DNA of 64,000 bases from Tubiluchus corallicola (GCA_030141605.1 JAQGDQ010000323.1:124001-188000); one strand, 5' to 3'; shown: positions 37,291 to 48,850, numbered from the stretch's first letter. Translations and numbers: made by a program. The notes: a model not told the origin generated them from the sequence alone.

Positions 37291-39833
37291 CTAAAAACAT
37301 GAAATTATCTCCACTGTACAATTTTGTCTGTATGGATGCAGATACTCATTCTCCAAAATTATGCAAATTTAGTTCATTTAATGGAAAATTGATTCACTGA
37401 TGAAAACTGGGGAAATTTTTTATTACTTACTATTCATTTCACGAGGGGGGGGGTATATGCATTTAAATGTGGCGAACATGTTAAGTTATTGTTTTGAATA
37501 ATGAACTTGGCTTTGGTCTTGCCACTATAATGTAGGGAATGTCTTTAAACTCTCAAAATAGGCTCGCAGAGTGGCAAGCTACATTAAAAATCAGGCCTAG
37601 TGTTTGGATTCAACAGGTCCAACTTGCTCATTTCTTGTAAAGTTAATGGCTTCTGTAAGTAAATCATACGAAGTGTTTACTATTGTCATGGAAACTTTTG
37701 TTCATAAAAATTTAGAATACGCATTGTTGGGGCAGATCCAGTTACAATGAGAATGCACTAAATCGTAACAATGTAATATAATATAAGGGCAGATCCAGTT
37801 AAAAGGCGTGATTCTTTTATTGGAAATATTTGAAAGCCATAATTATTGTGAAAGCAAAAAATCATAATTCATTACAGTGTTTGCAATGGCCCATAGTATC
37901 TTCATGCAAAATTTTTTTTCATACAACGAAAATGCTAACCGACGATAGCTTTAGAAAAATGTGACATCAACAAGATCAACAACAACTTGAACAAGCGTTA
38001 GGATCTCGCACATTCTGGATCCATAAATGATTATAATGAAATTTTCAGTTCCAGTTTTCAACATAGTTCAGAGATTATTTATACTAGTAATACTGGAATC
38101 GCAATACTACAATAATTACAATATTGAACAAGATTACAATAATGTAGAATTTAAAAAAGGTATAAATATAGTTTAATTCATTTATTTTCGCGGTAGCCAC
38201 CATAATATTCACACACTAGTCGAAAAGTCTATATATTAGCAAAATGGCATGGCCGTCAAAATATGTAAAAATTATAGAACACGTTCTGTAATAACACTAA
38301 GATTTCATAGTAGCGTTTTTTTACAAACAATACAACTGATGATTTAACAAAATTCAGGCAAAATGAGTAAGTCACTATAAGTGTTCACCTTCATCACGAC
38401 TTGTACTAACTAGTCTCCAAAATTTCTTGGTATATTAATGCATACAGTAGTCAGTACATTTTCTACAAGAGTCAGGAGCACTGTTGCATAGCCACCTATG
38501 TCATAAATTAGAGTAAAGGAAAACAAAAACAAAACGATCTTTGCTCGGCTAATAGTGGGAAAGTCGGTAAACAGGTAGTATACAGCCGAGACCTTGATTG
38601 CAGTCAATGTTACCTCTGGTTGACTTTGCCTATCGCTGCCCACCCCTGTTTGGTTAAACTGTTCTGCAAGTTGCATATATGTAAATTGTGTAAGAAGCCA
38701 TGTGTGAACTGTTCATGCACCATGTCTTTTGATATGCATGGATAGGTAGTTTTTCTGTTAGCTAGCTTTGCTCGGATGTACAAGTTAGTTGAGTGTGTAA
38801 AATTGTATCTCATGAGTATTTCGACTGCTTTTTTTATAAGATTCAAGAATATGCTGTAATTCCCAGAGTATGTTTCCGTGGAAGGTTGTGTGTTTGCAAG
38901 ATTTGCACATGTTTTTGTAAGCAGCATTACTGTTAATTTTGCATTATTATTATTATAATCTTTTGACTGTTAAATTTTTTGCTAACCAGACCGAAGATGA
39001 CAAATGCCACCAAGAGTATACCCGTTAGGTTCAGATCCGCTGTTAATTCTGGTATTGGTAAACCCTATTAAAATATCAAAATATCTCTACTTAACAATTC
39101 TGTCTGTAACTGTACGTAGAGATATTTATTTGCTAAAATTGTTCAAATTTTATGTAATTCATCATTAATGCAAATTGGTACACTAATGAAGGTTTAGCCT
39201 ATACCTGGACTTGCTGATAAAGTCTGAATATAAATGTAAAATGAGTGCAAATAATAAGTAGGCTCTAACTGTAGGTTCAAAATTCAGTTTAGGTGTACAA
39301 AAATTGTTGTATATAGCTATGCAGTTATCGTTGCAGTTTACTCTGTTCATTAAAATTTTTGCAACAAGCCTATTATAACAACTGGTGCAATAATTTCGAT
39401 TAGAGATATTGAATTGTAGATCTGTACAATTAATTTGTCTCTTCGAAATCTTGACTTTAAGATAAATAAAATAACTACAGTAATATATATATATATGTAT
39501 GTTCAGTTGTATGCGTGCATCTGCTCATGCATGACCAGCTGAAAGATTTTCTAAGAAAATGCTAATTCATGATCTTGATATTGTACCTTACGAAGATCTC
39601 AACTGTTCACTCTACAGGGATTTTTTATCTCACCTTTTCAGCTGTATGTACAGTAACATTTTTCCGACTGTCTGCCCGGTTACATAAACAGTAGCGTCCA
39701 GTTTCAACTATTATTTATTCATTTTTGCACTGTCAGGCAGGCCTGTTAAGTGCCAGAGTTGTTTAGTAAGTAACTATGCTATAAATTTTAGGCAAAGAAA
39801 CGGATTTTTGAAGAACGCGGAGATTTAAGAGCA
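37291..39833. other. Gap between P450 and zinc-finger gene
   Basis: Contains the partial P450 exon copy at 38981-39064 and presumably the P450 start exon and promoter. From 37420 to 38980 I see nothing identifiable beyond AT-rich sequence. Confidence 0.5.
38981..39064 (-). pseudogene. Partial duplicate of the first visible P450 exon
   Basis: 84 bp on the minus strand encode 28 residues matching the N-terminal anchor of the P450 ([20 protein letters not shown] onward), starting at the same splice acceptor. Similarity to the real exon stops after GGTTAGC, so the rest of the exon is missing. The intron side (39065-39200) also matches 37291-37420, so this is a local segmental copy of about 220 bp. 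Confidence 0.85.
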
Positions 39834-40592
39834 ATGGATTCCGAATCGCTTATTTACTTCAAATGTACAGCGTGTTCTGAGTGTTTCATGACTGAGGAAG
39901 TGTTCTTTGCTCACACAAGAACCTGGCACTGCAAGATCTTAATCTGCGAAGGCCACGACTCATCATCTAATGACACAAGCAATCTCATTGTCAAAACCGA
40001 GCCTACTTTGGGATTTAGCTTCCACGCCGAGTATTCAGCAGATTCGGCGGCAGCAACTAGTGAGACATACGAAGAGCAATCATTAATAGATTATAGTGCT
40101 GCTGTTGGAGCTATACCTTTTGGTGATCATAATAGTGATGTAAAAACAACAGATGTTAGTCAAGATGTGCTCAGAGTTATTCCAGGATCAGAAAACACAG
40201 TACAACTGTGTAGCGAATCGGCTCTCCCCGAAAACTATTCAGTTAACCATAAAGCAATGTCCGGGCACTCTACATGTCAGAGATCAAATATTTTTACTTC
40301 TATTAGAAAAAAGATCTGCAGAACTAGGCCTAAACCAAAGTACAGCGGAACTGGCTTCTTTTCAAAACCGAAGAATTTAACTACTGGTTTCTTGGATAGT
40401 GATCCACACTCGCAACGTGTAGTTGGGTTTGCTTGCAAATTTTGTAAGAGAGTTTGCCAAACTGTGACACTCCTGAAACGCCATGAACTTATTCATACTG
40501 GAGAACGCCCTTATGAATGCAACATGTGCAATAAACGTTTTCAACGCAAGGACCACTTACAAGTTCATTACACAAGACATCTTAGACATTGA
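39834..40592 (+). CDS. C2H2 zinc-finger protein, 252 residues
   Basis: Single uninterrupted coding exon. Residues 11-32 form an N-terminal finger (C-x2-C-x12-H-x4-H). A long acidic/serine-rich middle follows, including VKTEP (about residue 53), a psi-K-x-E sumoylation consensus. The C-terminus has two classical fingers: CKFC...H-x3-H, then the canonical TGERPY linker and CNMC...H-x3-H, ending a few residues after the last histidine. This arrangement indicates a sequence-specific DNA-binding regulator in the nucleus; no orthologue is recognised. An acceptor-like TTTTAG at 39786-39791 suggests a leader intron. AATAAA lies at 40613-40618. The start is the first ATG of the frame and is shared with the downstream copy (MDSES/MDAES). 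A tandem pseudogene copy follows 750 bp downstream. Confidence 0.85.
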   Translation: MDSESLIYFKCTACSECFMTEEVFFAHTRTWHCKILICEGHDSSSNDTSNLIVKTEPTLGFSFHAEYSADSAAATSETYEEQSLIDYSAAVGAIPFGDHNSDVKTTDVSQDVLRVIPGSENTVQLCSESALPENYSVNHKAMSGHSTCQRSNIFTSIRKKICRTRPKPKYSGTGFFSKPKNLTTGFLDSDPHSQRVVGFACKFCKRVCQTVTLLKRHELIHTGERPYECNMCNKRFQRKDHLQVHYTRHLRH

Positions 40593-41340
40593 CTCGAATA
40601 TGGCAACAATTTAATAAAAATCACTTTATGTATGGTACAGTTTAATATCAATGATATTTAACCCAAAATATTCATGATACTGTTTCAGTTGTTGATGATG
40701 GCATTCTTGTCATTTTTGTTGCATACGCCGAAGTAGGTTTTAGTTGTATAGCAGACATGTTTATTTAATTTAAGTTTTCTGTACCGGTATTACGATTTTC
40801 TTTCAAACTTTCAAACAATTTCTTGAATAAAGTGTATAGTACAATTTGCTTCTAAAAAATTGTACACAATAATTCTGTTTGGTTGTACGCCATGTTTTGT
40901 ATACAGCTACATAAAAGGTATTTTGTTATTTTTGTTATTAAGTGTATTTAGCTCATAATATTTGCGACAAGAACATTGTGTTAAGTAAGAAATGCCAGTT
41001 TTTTTATGAAATTGTCTATATGTAATGTGTGTACCCTAAATGTGTTGATCTGTGCATGTGAGGCCTCGCAATTTAGGATGACTAGCTAAAAAGATTTTGT
41101 ATGAAAAATGCTAATTAATGATTTTAATTCTATCTGATGAAGATCACATCTTTCAGCTGTAGGTAGAGTAGCATTTTTATCTGCGCCCTGTGTAACGTCT
41201 CTGCAAACATTAGGCTTAACATTTTATTCATTATTTCTCTTTTTAGGCGTGTCTATAACGCCTACATTTTTTAGTAAAATTTTATGCTATAAATTTTAAG
41301 TTGAGAACCAAACTTTGGGGAACCTACTCATCTCAGAACA

Positions 41341-41854
41341 ATGGATGCTGAGTCACTTATTTACTACAAATGTACAGCTTGTTGTGAATGCTTCATGGCT
41401 GAAGAGGTGTTCTTTGCTCACACCAGGATCTGGCACTGTAAGATACGTGTGAGTGAAGGTCACGGCTCGGATGATGAAGCCCCTGATGCCAGTAGCTGCA
41501 TTGTGAAAAGTGAACCTACTTCTGAACTTGATTTATATGATAGGCCTGTAAATCGTACAGGATCAGATGGAGCAAATGACCAGTATAGAGAACAGTCAAC
41601 AATCCCATTTGACACAGTTGTGGAAACAAGGTCGTACGTACGACAGTAGTGATGATATAAAAATACTAGATGATGTTTGTCATGATGTGCCACATCCTGC
41701 ACATGGATTTATGGATCTACAAAGAGCAGACGGAAAGTTGGTTATACATACACAGCAAATTTCGCCATCTCATCAAAGGGATCGAATTCAAAAGGAGAAT
41801 AACTCCCTAGTTCAAGTACATATACTTTGCTACACAGGCTTACGTGAAAAATAA
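41341..41854 (+). pseudogene. Broken tandem copy of the zinc-finger gene
   Basis: The first 100 codons (41341-41649) match the 39834 gene closely: MDAESLIYYKCTACCECFMA, the N-terminal finger, and VKSEP for VKTEP. The frame then stops because of a 4-bp duplication in GTCGTACGTACGAC (41631-41644). The next frame continues the homology to TAA at 41854 (SSDDIKILDDV resembles the middle of the intact gene), but both C-terminal fingers are lost apart from a decayed H-x-L-x2-TGxR remnant. About 150 bp upstream of each copy also match (39528-39680 and 41052-41182), so promoter and gene duplicated together. It could still encode a 102-residue single-finger peptide. Confidence 0.8.
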
Positions 41855-42184
41855 TAATGACGAAATTTTCATGTGTAATGTTTAACATGACTCAGCGATT
41901 ATTATTACTGTAAGTTAAAAAAATTGTAGAATGTAATTTCAATTAGTTGTTTTCTAGGCACTATCTGGTGAACATGCTAGAAGCATAAAAGTATTTGGTC
42001 AGTCCATATATAGCTGTTAAAAACAAGTAAAACGTGCTTCAGGCGTAATAATCATAGAAATCACTGAAGCAAAATCATAGAAATCACTGAAGCAATTAAA
42101 TTTTCAAATAACAGAACCTGATCATTTATCAGATGCTGAATTTCTGTTTGTGTTAGCCATTTTACCTTCATTATAACTCTGCTA

Positions 42185-42370
42185 GGTACTTTCCAAGCGT
42201 TCCTGTGAAATGTGAGGCAGATTTCGAGTCTAGTCCTGTTAAGTCACTCTCACAAGAAGTCCATATAAGTCACATTGCATCTAACTGTATAGATCAGATC
42301 AGTGAGCGGAAAAAGAAACAGATAAAGTATTTAAATAATGTGATCTTTACCCAGTCAGTTATTAAACAGT
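42185..42370 (+). other. Open stretch resembling zinc-finger-gene middle region
   Basis: About 60 codons open from an acceptor-like CTGCTAG (42186) to TAA, with a VPVKCEAD segment reminiscent of the VKTEP/VKSEP sites nearby and a basic ERKKKQIK stretch. It may be an exon of the second zinc-finger copy or a third decayed copy. Confidence 0.25.
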
Positions 42371-44189
42371 AAACAAGGAGTGGAAGTTAGGCCTGGAGAA
42401 GTTCCGTCTATAGATACACAAAGTCAGGCTGCATACTAATCGATGTGCTGATTCTCTCCAGGTAATTAAAGTACACTGCCCTGAATAAATGTTATTTATA
42501 GAGAAAAACAAAATCATCAACAATATAATCAACGTGCCTACTTGCACTTGTTTAACATTGGCCTGGTACTAGATTTCATTATTGAGTATTGAAATCGCAA
42601 GTGAATTTAGTGAAAATATAAGAATCCAATGTAATTTTTTTTTAGCGTAACGTTTACGTCTACGAGTCGCTGAGTAAAACACTTTGCTGTTAAAAACATT
42701 TACTATACATTATAAGTTGACTTTAGAATTCAGAAAAAAGCACCACTATTTGATTAAAAAGTAGTTACACAAAAATGTTGTTCATTATAACCAATTGTGC
42801 GTTTTGGCATGTACACATTACTGCCTTTATCACAACACATTTTAGACCAAATTTGTCACAACTATTCGGTTAAATAAAGCGTAGATTGTCACACAATGCA
42901 CTAATTTTACACTCCATCTAGAAGTGTTAAATTATCATGTATGTAACGCACCCAAATTAGCACAATAACTATGTTGAGCTACAAAAAGGGGAAAAACAAA
43001 ATGACGAAGTTAGGCGGATCATGTAACGTTGCTTTAACTGAGGTGACTATGAAATTCTTAACTTCGTATTGGAGCAGATCCTGATTAGCCCGGATCTGCC
43101 TAAATCATGTAAATCTTAAATATAAAAGATAAACGTAAATATAAGCCTTGCTTGTTGTAAACGCCTGAATACAAAAATATCTTTACGGGATGTAAGGGTG
43201 AAAAACGTCCCACAAAAATTACTAATTTCATGTGATTCTTTTTCTCTTTTTTCAGCTGAAGATAAACTACAGAGGGAGTTTGAAACGTCTCTTTTCATAC
43301 TTTCTCAATTGCTGGATTTTCTTCATTAATTTTAAAAATCTTATTTTTCTTCATTTTCGAAGAATAGAACTTTGAAGCACTTGTATGCACAAAAGCGTTT
43401 TTTTATTTACTGTACTGGTGGGCTACAAATTGCGAATGGAGCTTTGTTGATTGTTGAGTTATTTTTCAGAACTATGAGGACATTTTAGAATGACAACCTC
43501 AGTGAAGAAATATGCAAGTGCCCACATTTGCATGACTTTCATGCAAAGGGGTTTACATGATTTTTAAAAAAACATATCGCAAGTCTCATTGTTTCTTATG
43601 TATTTTAATAAATGAATATAATTTATATGTAGGATATTTTATTTATAGCAAATTATATATGTTCATTTGATGGGTCACAATACGATCAATAATGTAATTA
43701 ATTTGTTACACCATATAACATTAACGATCGTATACTGGTATAATGAAACTAATTACCAACCAGATTTAGTTTAACTTAACTTCACGTGGATGAGTCGGCA
43801 ATTGATTCATGATAATTTGCATGGTAGCGAGGAAAATAATTGAGCTAACTAAGGAGGAGATTGTAACGTGTTGCTATTGCAATTCGATATGTGGGTGGTT
43901 ATAATGCTATTATTCCAATATGTCCTAATGTCGTGATTAGTATGACGGTAACGAAGTCTAAGAAGCTACATACTTAATCTCGTTGCAATTTTAATTCTCA
44001 CACAGTTCAGTTTCAGTCGCTGAAAAATATTCGGTTATACACTTTTGCTGTTTGATAGGTTAGCTTGATAAGGGTTGTGCTAATAGAAGTGCACCAATAC
44101 CAGCTCCCCATTTAGGTTAAGCATCTGCGACTGAAGTTCAATGGCTTTAAAGTGAAGCTGAAAAAAATCGCCTTGAAATTTTTTATCAC

Positions 44190-44650
44190 TTACTGTCTTA
44201 TTCTGCACAGACCTTGCATTAGCCGTAACGTAGTATAAAACATGTAACTAAACTCCTGTGATGACCGTTAGCTGCGCCCATTTTAACGGTATGTCGTTAG
44301 ATATAAGTTTAGATAACATGACGTAAGTTTGAAAAAATAACCGAAACTATTCGTAGCCAATTAAACAAAAAGCATAATTACTTTATTTTGTCAATAAAAT
44401 CAATAAGATGCTTTCTGGTGAACCAGTGGCGTTTTTTGGTACACAATGAGGTAGTGAAACAGTGACGTCTTACCAGGTGACGTGAACATCTTAAATTGTA
44501 AAGAATTTTCGTTTCAAGTTCCATATGTCTGTGAAACAGACAAGCGTAATGATATGTAATAAAACTTTTGTTTGAAACGTTTTTTGAGACGTAGTTTAAA
44601 GTTAATTTTTCTTTGCTCTTAAAGGACAAGAAAACACGTTTCATAAATAA
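44190..44650 (+). repeat. Dispersed repeat R1, copy E
   Basis: R1 landmarks: CCCATTTTAACGGTATGTCG, TTTTGTCAATAAAATC, GTCTTACCAGGTG, TTTTTTGAGACGTAG, ending TTAAAGGACAAGAAAACAC. Confidence 0.7.
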
Positions 44651-44691
44651 TATTAAAAAATTCGCCTTGAACGCTGCCTCAAATGGCGTTA

Positions 44692-44882
44692 ACGTAACTT
44701 GCGGATGCGGATTCGTTTTGACGCGTGCGGAATAGATAAAATAGGTTTATATTGTTTTCGATACACCGGTTTATGCAGTGCGGATGCGTTTTTCTTTTTC
44801 TGTAGATGTTTCCTATTGATTTTTCCCGTAGGCTGTTCCGCAGCGTGGAAAACGCACCCGCATCCGCATTCGCAAGTTACAT
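44692..44882. repeat. 191-bp terminal-inverted-repeat element
   Basis: Left end GTAACTTGCGGATGCGGATT and right end GCATCCGCATTCGCAAGTTA C form an imperfect inverted repeat about 20 bp long. The interior is GC-richer than its surroundings. It lies between R1 copies E and F. Probable MITE; superfamily not assigned. Confidence 0.8.
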
Positions 44883-44894
44883 AAATGCCAAATT

Positions 44895-45300
44895 ATTGCA
44901 GACAGAACTTTGTATAAGCAGTAACGTTGTATAAAGACTTTAAACTACCGTGATGACCGTTGGTTAAGCGCTGCTATTTTAACTCATTTGAAGGAAGTTT
45001 ACACAATCAATATAATTATTTGTAACACATTCTTTGCTACCTAAGCAAAAGTATAAACTACTTTATATTGCCAGTAAGAGTAATATTGTTTTTTGGCGAG
45101 TCATTGACGGTTTTGGTGCACCATGAGCTGGTGATACATTGCCGTTTTCCGTAAGCATTAGAAATTACTACGAATTGTTTTTCCGAGTTACACAAGTCTT
45201 TCAAACAAGTAAGAGCAATGTTAAGTAACATAATTTTGTATAGAAAGTTTTTGTGATATTCTTTAAAATTTCTTTTTCTTTCCCTTTAAGGTTAATTGTA
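44895..45300 (+). repeat. Dispersed repeat R1, copy F
   Basis: R1 landmarks with more divergence: GCTATTTTAACTCATTTG, TTTTGGTGCACCATGAG, AAACAAGTAAGAGCAATG, CTTTCCCTTTAAGG. Confidence 0.65.
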
Positions 45301-46807
45301 TAATGTTGCTGGTGGAGAGTGTTGAAATGTTGATTACGTGAACTCTCCCGATCTTGTAATTTTTAGTTCTTAAGCAATCAGATTTTTTTTACTGAAAGGC
45401 AGAGCCTCGGAATTCTGAAGGTCTCGAAGAGTTAGAAAGAAATTGTGAATTTAATTTAGTATTGTTGTAAGATCAACATTTCTGTCCTGGCCGCAAATAA
45501 AACCATAAGAACAAGAATTAAAACATTATGGCACAACAATTTTATTGCAATAGAACGTGACGAACAATGACAATCTCATAAGTTATGTAGTTCAACTTCA
45601 CGTTACAAGTTAGTGCAACGTATTTACAGATAACTTGTTATCTGTAAATAAATCACATTTTAACTTATTACACTAGTAATTTGTACTACAGCTTACACAC
45701 CAACATATTTTCCAGAGAAAAACTCTTTTAAAGAGGTTTTTAACTCTAGGTCTATCTAAATGGACTTGGCATTTACTCAAGAACCATTTATACAGTTGCT
45801 AAATGTGAGGAATGAGATTTATTCCAGTGAAAGCAAGATAGTTTTTACAAGGCTTTAAATTATTTTACTGCAGCCTATAATTGCATTCATATTTACAGTA
45901 CGTTTAAGCTATAGCAAAAATTAAACTGGTAATTACGATTGTAATGTCTTTTTTCACAATTCACGTTTGCGATGATAACTCTGTAAGATGAGATAAACAA
46001 CAAGTAAAGGTTAATAAGTGTTTAAAAACTGGCATTAAACAGTCACCAATCCGCTTACTAACTAGGCCTAGCACAGATTTACTTGGTTCCTAAACACACA
46101 CCACGGCCTCTCAGCTACGTCTTCGTTTGACTAGATAAAATATCCTTGTCACGAAGACGTCATCAGACTCTTCGCTTTTTGGAATTTTAACCTCAAGGTA
46201 GTATTCTAGGCTCGTTTTAATTTCCCTTTTTAGTGATATAGAGACGCACAAGATTTCTCTCTTTGTAATTTGTCTGAACTAAATGAAATTTTAACGTTTA
46301 TTATGGAGAATTAATTATATAAAAATAATTTTATTGTATCTTTAAGTACAACATTAGTCATGGTCATTTTTGTCTCTTTTTTGTTTCGTCTGTCGTGGAT
46401 TGTCAATATGTTTACTAATTAATCTGTAAATATGTACTGTGTTATTGTGTTGTGCTAATGTATTTTTTGTACGAATAAATAATAAATTTATTAATCACGT
46501 TTCGAAATTGTTAGCTGAACAAACTTACAGGTTATTTCTGTTACTGAAAACTCGTAAAGACGTTTAACAATGTGTTTATATTATATATGTAATTCGCGTT
46601 CAGAACTCGTGAAAGTAAGGCTACTATTAAACTATATGATCAAATATATTCTACAAAATGCTTCACAGGGATGTTGATATCCCTGTACCAAAAACATTAC
46701 GTTCTATGCAATATTTCTAGATGAGGTATATTGAAAAAACTTGGACATTTTCAGAAATCAGCTACAATATATACCATTTACCTAATCCGAAATGAGTCCG
46801 TGACCTC

Positions 46808-48211
46808 TTACTCAATCACAGCATTCGCCGTACTTTCGATTCCCGATTGAGCGTCAGTTGCCAAACCAACCCTTCTTTCCCTTCTTTTTCTGTTCGTTGT
46901 CTCTGATACCGGATTACGGCTGATTGTTCCTCGTGAGTTTGAACATTTTAGCAGTTTTGCAAAAGCTTGTCTAAACTCGGCATTGGACGCGTGATAAAGA
47001 AACGGATTGATGGTAGAGTTGGCATACGTCATGTAAAAGAAGATGGCGTACGCTGTCTCTGAGATCCACTCCGGATGAATGGCGCTGATGTCAAAGACAA
47101 AGTGAAATGGTACCCAGCATACAGCATAACCAGCTATTATGTACGTCAGCATGATGAACACTCTCTTCTCTCGTCTTTCGCGCTCTTTTTCTGGGTCACG
47201 TGGTTTCTTTCGCTTTCTTCTCTTTCTTTCTTGTGCACTGTTTGATGCAGAGAGGTAGTTGGTGCTTGTCTCAATAACTGAATTTGGCATTTGCAGAGTA
47301 TTTTCGGCAGGTGCTGTCTCCTGCTGGTTGTATGACAAGTCGACCTCATAAGCACTCTGATTCGCTGAGCATGACTGGGAAACCGTGGAGACTGTAAGTG
47401 GTGACAGTCTGCTGAAAATTGGCTTCACTTTTGAACGAATCTGCATTTTTCGCAAGATGGTGACGTAGCAGAATCCCAGGATGACATCTGGCATGTGATG
47501 ACCAAAAATTGCCACAAATATGACAAATTCCTTGTTGTTTGATGGCTCCCATATGCATTTGTATGGCTCCGACCATTTTACTCTGTCCATGATGCAAGGG
47601 GGCAGCCATATGATGAGCATCAACAACCAGACTGTACTTACTGCAATGACCACCTTCGATTTCTTGTTGTGCTTTTGGTAGTGGATGGGCCAACTGATGC
47701 TCCATAAGCGGTCGATCGATATCGCTACCAATGTAAACACAGATGCGAATGTCATGCCATAATCGAAGAAGATCCAGACACCGCACATGAACATTCCAAA
47801 CGGCCAACAGCCCATGACCCTGTCCACTGAGTAAAAGGTCATAGCTGAGAGACCTACAGCAAAGTCAGTTATGGCAAGATTGAACACGTAGTAATTGAAC
47901 GTTGTCTGTAGATTCTTGTACTTTAGTATGGCAATGATGACTAGTAGATTACCAAATATGGTAGTGCTCACGACGACAGCTAGTATGAACGCAAGGACAA
48001 TCTCGCCGGTTTCGATGGGGCCACTAACCACACATGCTTTCAGTGCAGTCTCTGTGTCTTCTGTTACATGTGTCAAGTTGCAATTGCTGTTATTGTTACT
48101 GACATGTCCACCTTCTCCCGTTTCGTCATCAAAGCAGAGCAGAGCTGTATGATTCCAGTAGAAATCTTTCGTGTCATTCATCTTGTAAAGATCTGAAGTG
48201 GACAAAATCAT
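46808..48211 (-). CDS. Class A GPCR, aminergic type (muscarinic/histamine H3-like), single exon
   Basis: Uninterrupted frame of 467 residues with seven membrane segments. The extracellular N-terminus has sequons (NHT at 20, NLT at 45). TM1 carries GNLLV (87-91), TM2 NLAITD (111-116), and TM3 FDYGMTF with Asp150 at the 3.32 position that binds amine ligands. DRL (167-169) replaces DRY. Cys143 should pair with Cys219 of loop 2. TM4 holds the conserved Trp; TM6 has CWVPF (365-369); TM7 NPFLY (402-406); helix 8 FRQAF. The third inner loop (about 255-350) is of moderate length and ends in a very basic stretch. Surface receptor coupling to G proteins; the ligand is not inferable, and acetylcholine- or histamine-like amines are the best guess. 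A CCACTTCAG acceptor-like site lies inside the first ten codons, so Met11 (MNDTKD) may be the true start after a leader intron. Confidence 0.9.
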   Translation of the reverse strand: MILSTSDLYKMNDTKDFYWNHTALLCFDDETGEGGHVSNNNSNCNLTHVTEDTETALKACVVSGPIETGEIVLAFILAVVVSTTIFGNLLVIIAILKYKNLQTTFNYYVFNLAITDFAVGLSAMTFYSVDRVMGCWPFGMFMCGVWIFFDYGMTFASVFTLVAISIDRLWSISWPIHYQKHNKKSKVVIAVSTVWLLMLIIWLPPCIMDRVKWSEPYKCIWEPSNNKEFVIFVAIFGHHMPDVILGFCYVTILRKMQIRSKVKPIFSRLSPLTVSTVSQSCSANQSAYEVDLSYNQQETAPAENTLQMPNSVIETSTNYLSASNSAQERKRRKRKKPRDPEKERERREKRVFIMLTYIIAGYAVCWVPFHFVFDISAIHPEWISETAYAIFFYMTYANSTINPFLYHASNAEFRQAFAKLLKCSNSRGTISRNPVSETTNRKRRERRVGLATDAQSGIESTANAVIE

Positions 48212-48366
48212 AAATTACATTTGATCAACAATTCCTACGACAAATTTATTTTAAGATCAGACCATTTAGCTTGGGTCCCACACGAAAAATCCCACAAGGA
48301 AAAGAAAGAAAGAAAGAAATTGTGGGCATCCATAATTTTTTATTCATTGTCTATTCTTATCGTTAA

Positions 48367-48850
48367 TTAAAGGAAAGGACAAGTCACTTGGCATGTTGAG
48401 TTTTTTTACTTTTATCATTAAAATTTAGAAAAACATGACAAAGAAATTTGGAAAAAACTGGAAAGCATAAAGTTAATGAAACTCCTGTTGTGTAGAAATT
48501 TTTAGGCGCCATAGCAGCCGCCGTCGCTTGAAAATTGTGACGTAACTGGTGGACTTCGCGACTTTTCGTAAGAGCATCGTGGCTTTCCGCAAAGGCCTAA
48601 AGTAATTTAAAACTTAAAACAGCTTACCTATATGCAAAAATATCACAAAATTAGCTATCTGGTTTTTTGTAAAAACCTATTTTACTTTTGAGGGAAATTG
48701 ACAGTGCTTTGCTACGATGAGCGACGTCATTGGTGGAAGAATGAGCGTTCAAAATGGAAGCGCCCAAGTGTGAAATAGTCGCGAATTTAGAGTAATTTTG
48801 CTAATTACACGAGACGTACACATTTGTTACTAAATCCTTCAAAATTTTTC
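48367..48850 (+). repeat. Dispersed repeat R2, copy 1
   Basis: Begins TAAAGGAAAGGACAAGTCAC. Its interior matches the reverse complement of 51310-51660, including GCCGTCGCTTGAAAATT and GACGTCATTGGT blocks. The right end is not clearly preserved. It lies upstream of the GPCR. Confidence 0.65.

Larger units (their letters stand above)
42371..46807. other. Intergenic stretch between zinc-finger copies and GPCR
   Basis: Holds R1 copies E and F and the TIR element between them, plus a perfect 14-bp-arm palindrome at 45621-45650. No gene seen on either strand. Confidence 0.5.

Noticed and set aside
38610-38927. 105-residue minus-strand frame upstream of the P450
   Set aside because: No P450 signature or signal anchor and no in-phase join to exon 37290, so not accepted as the missing start exon.
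40153-40380. 75-residue frame inside the zinc-finger gene
   Set aside because: Out-of-frame shadow of the 252-residue protein.
47146-48152. Frames of 69, 153 and 85 residues overlapping the GPCR
   Set aside because: Shadow frames of a complete seven-helix receptor.
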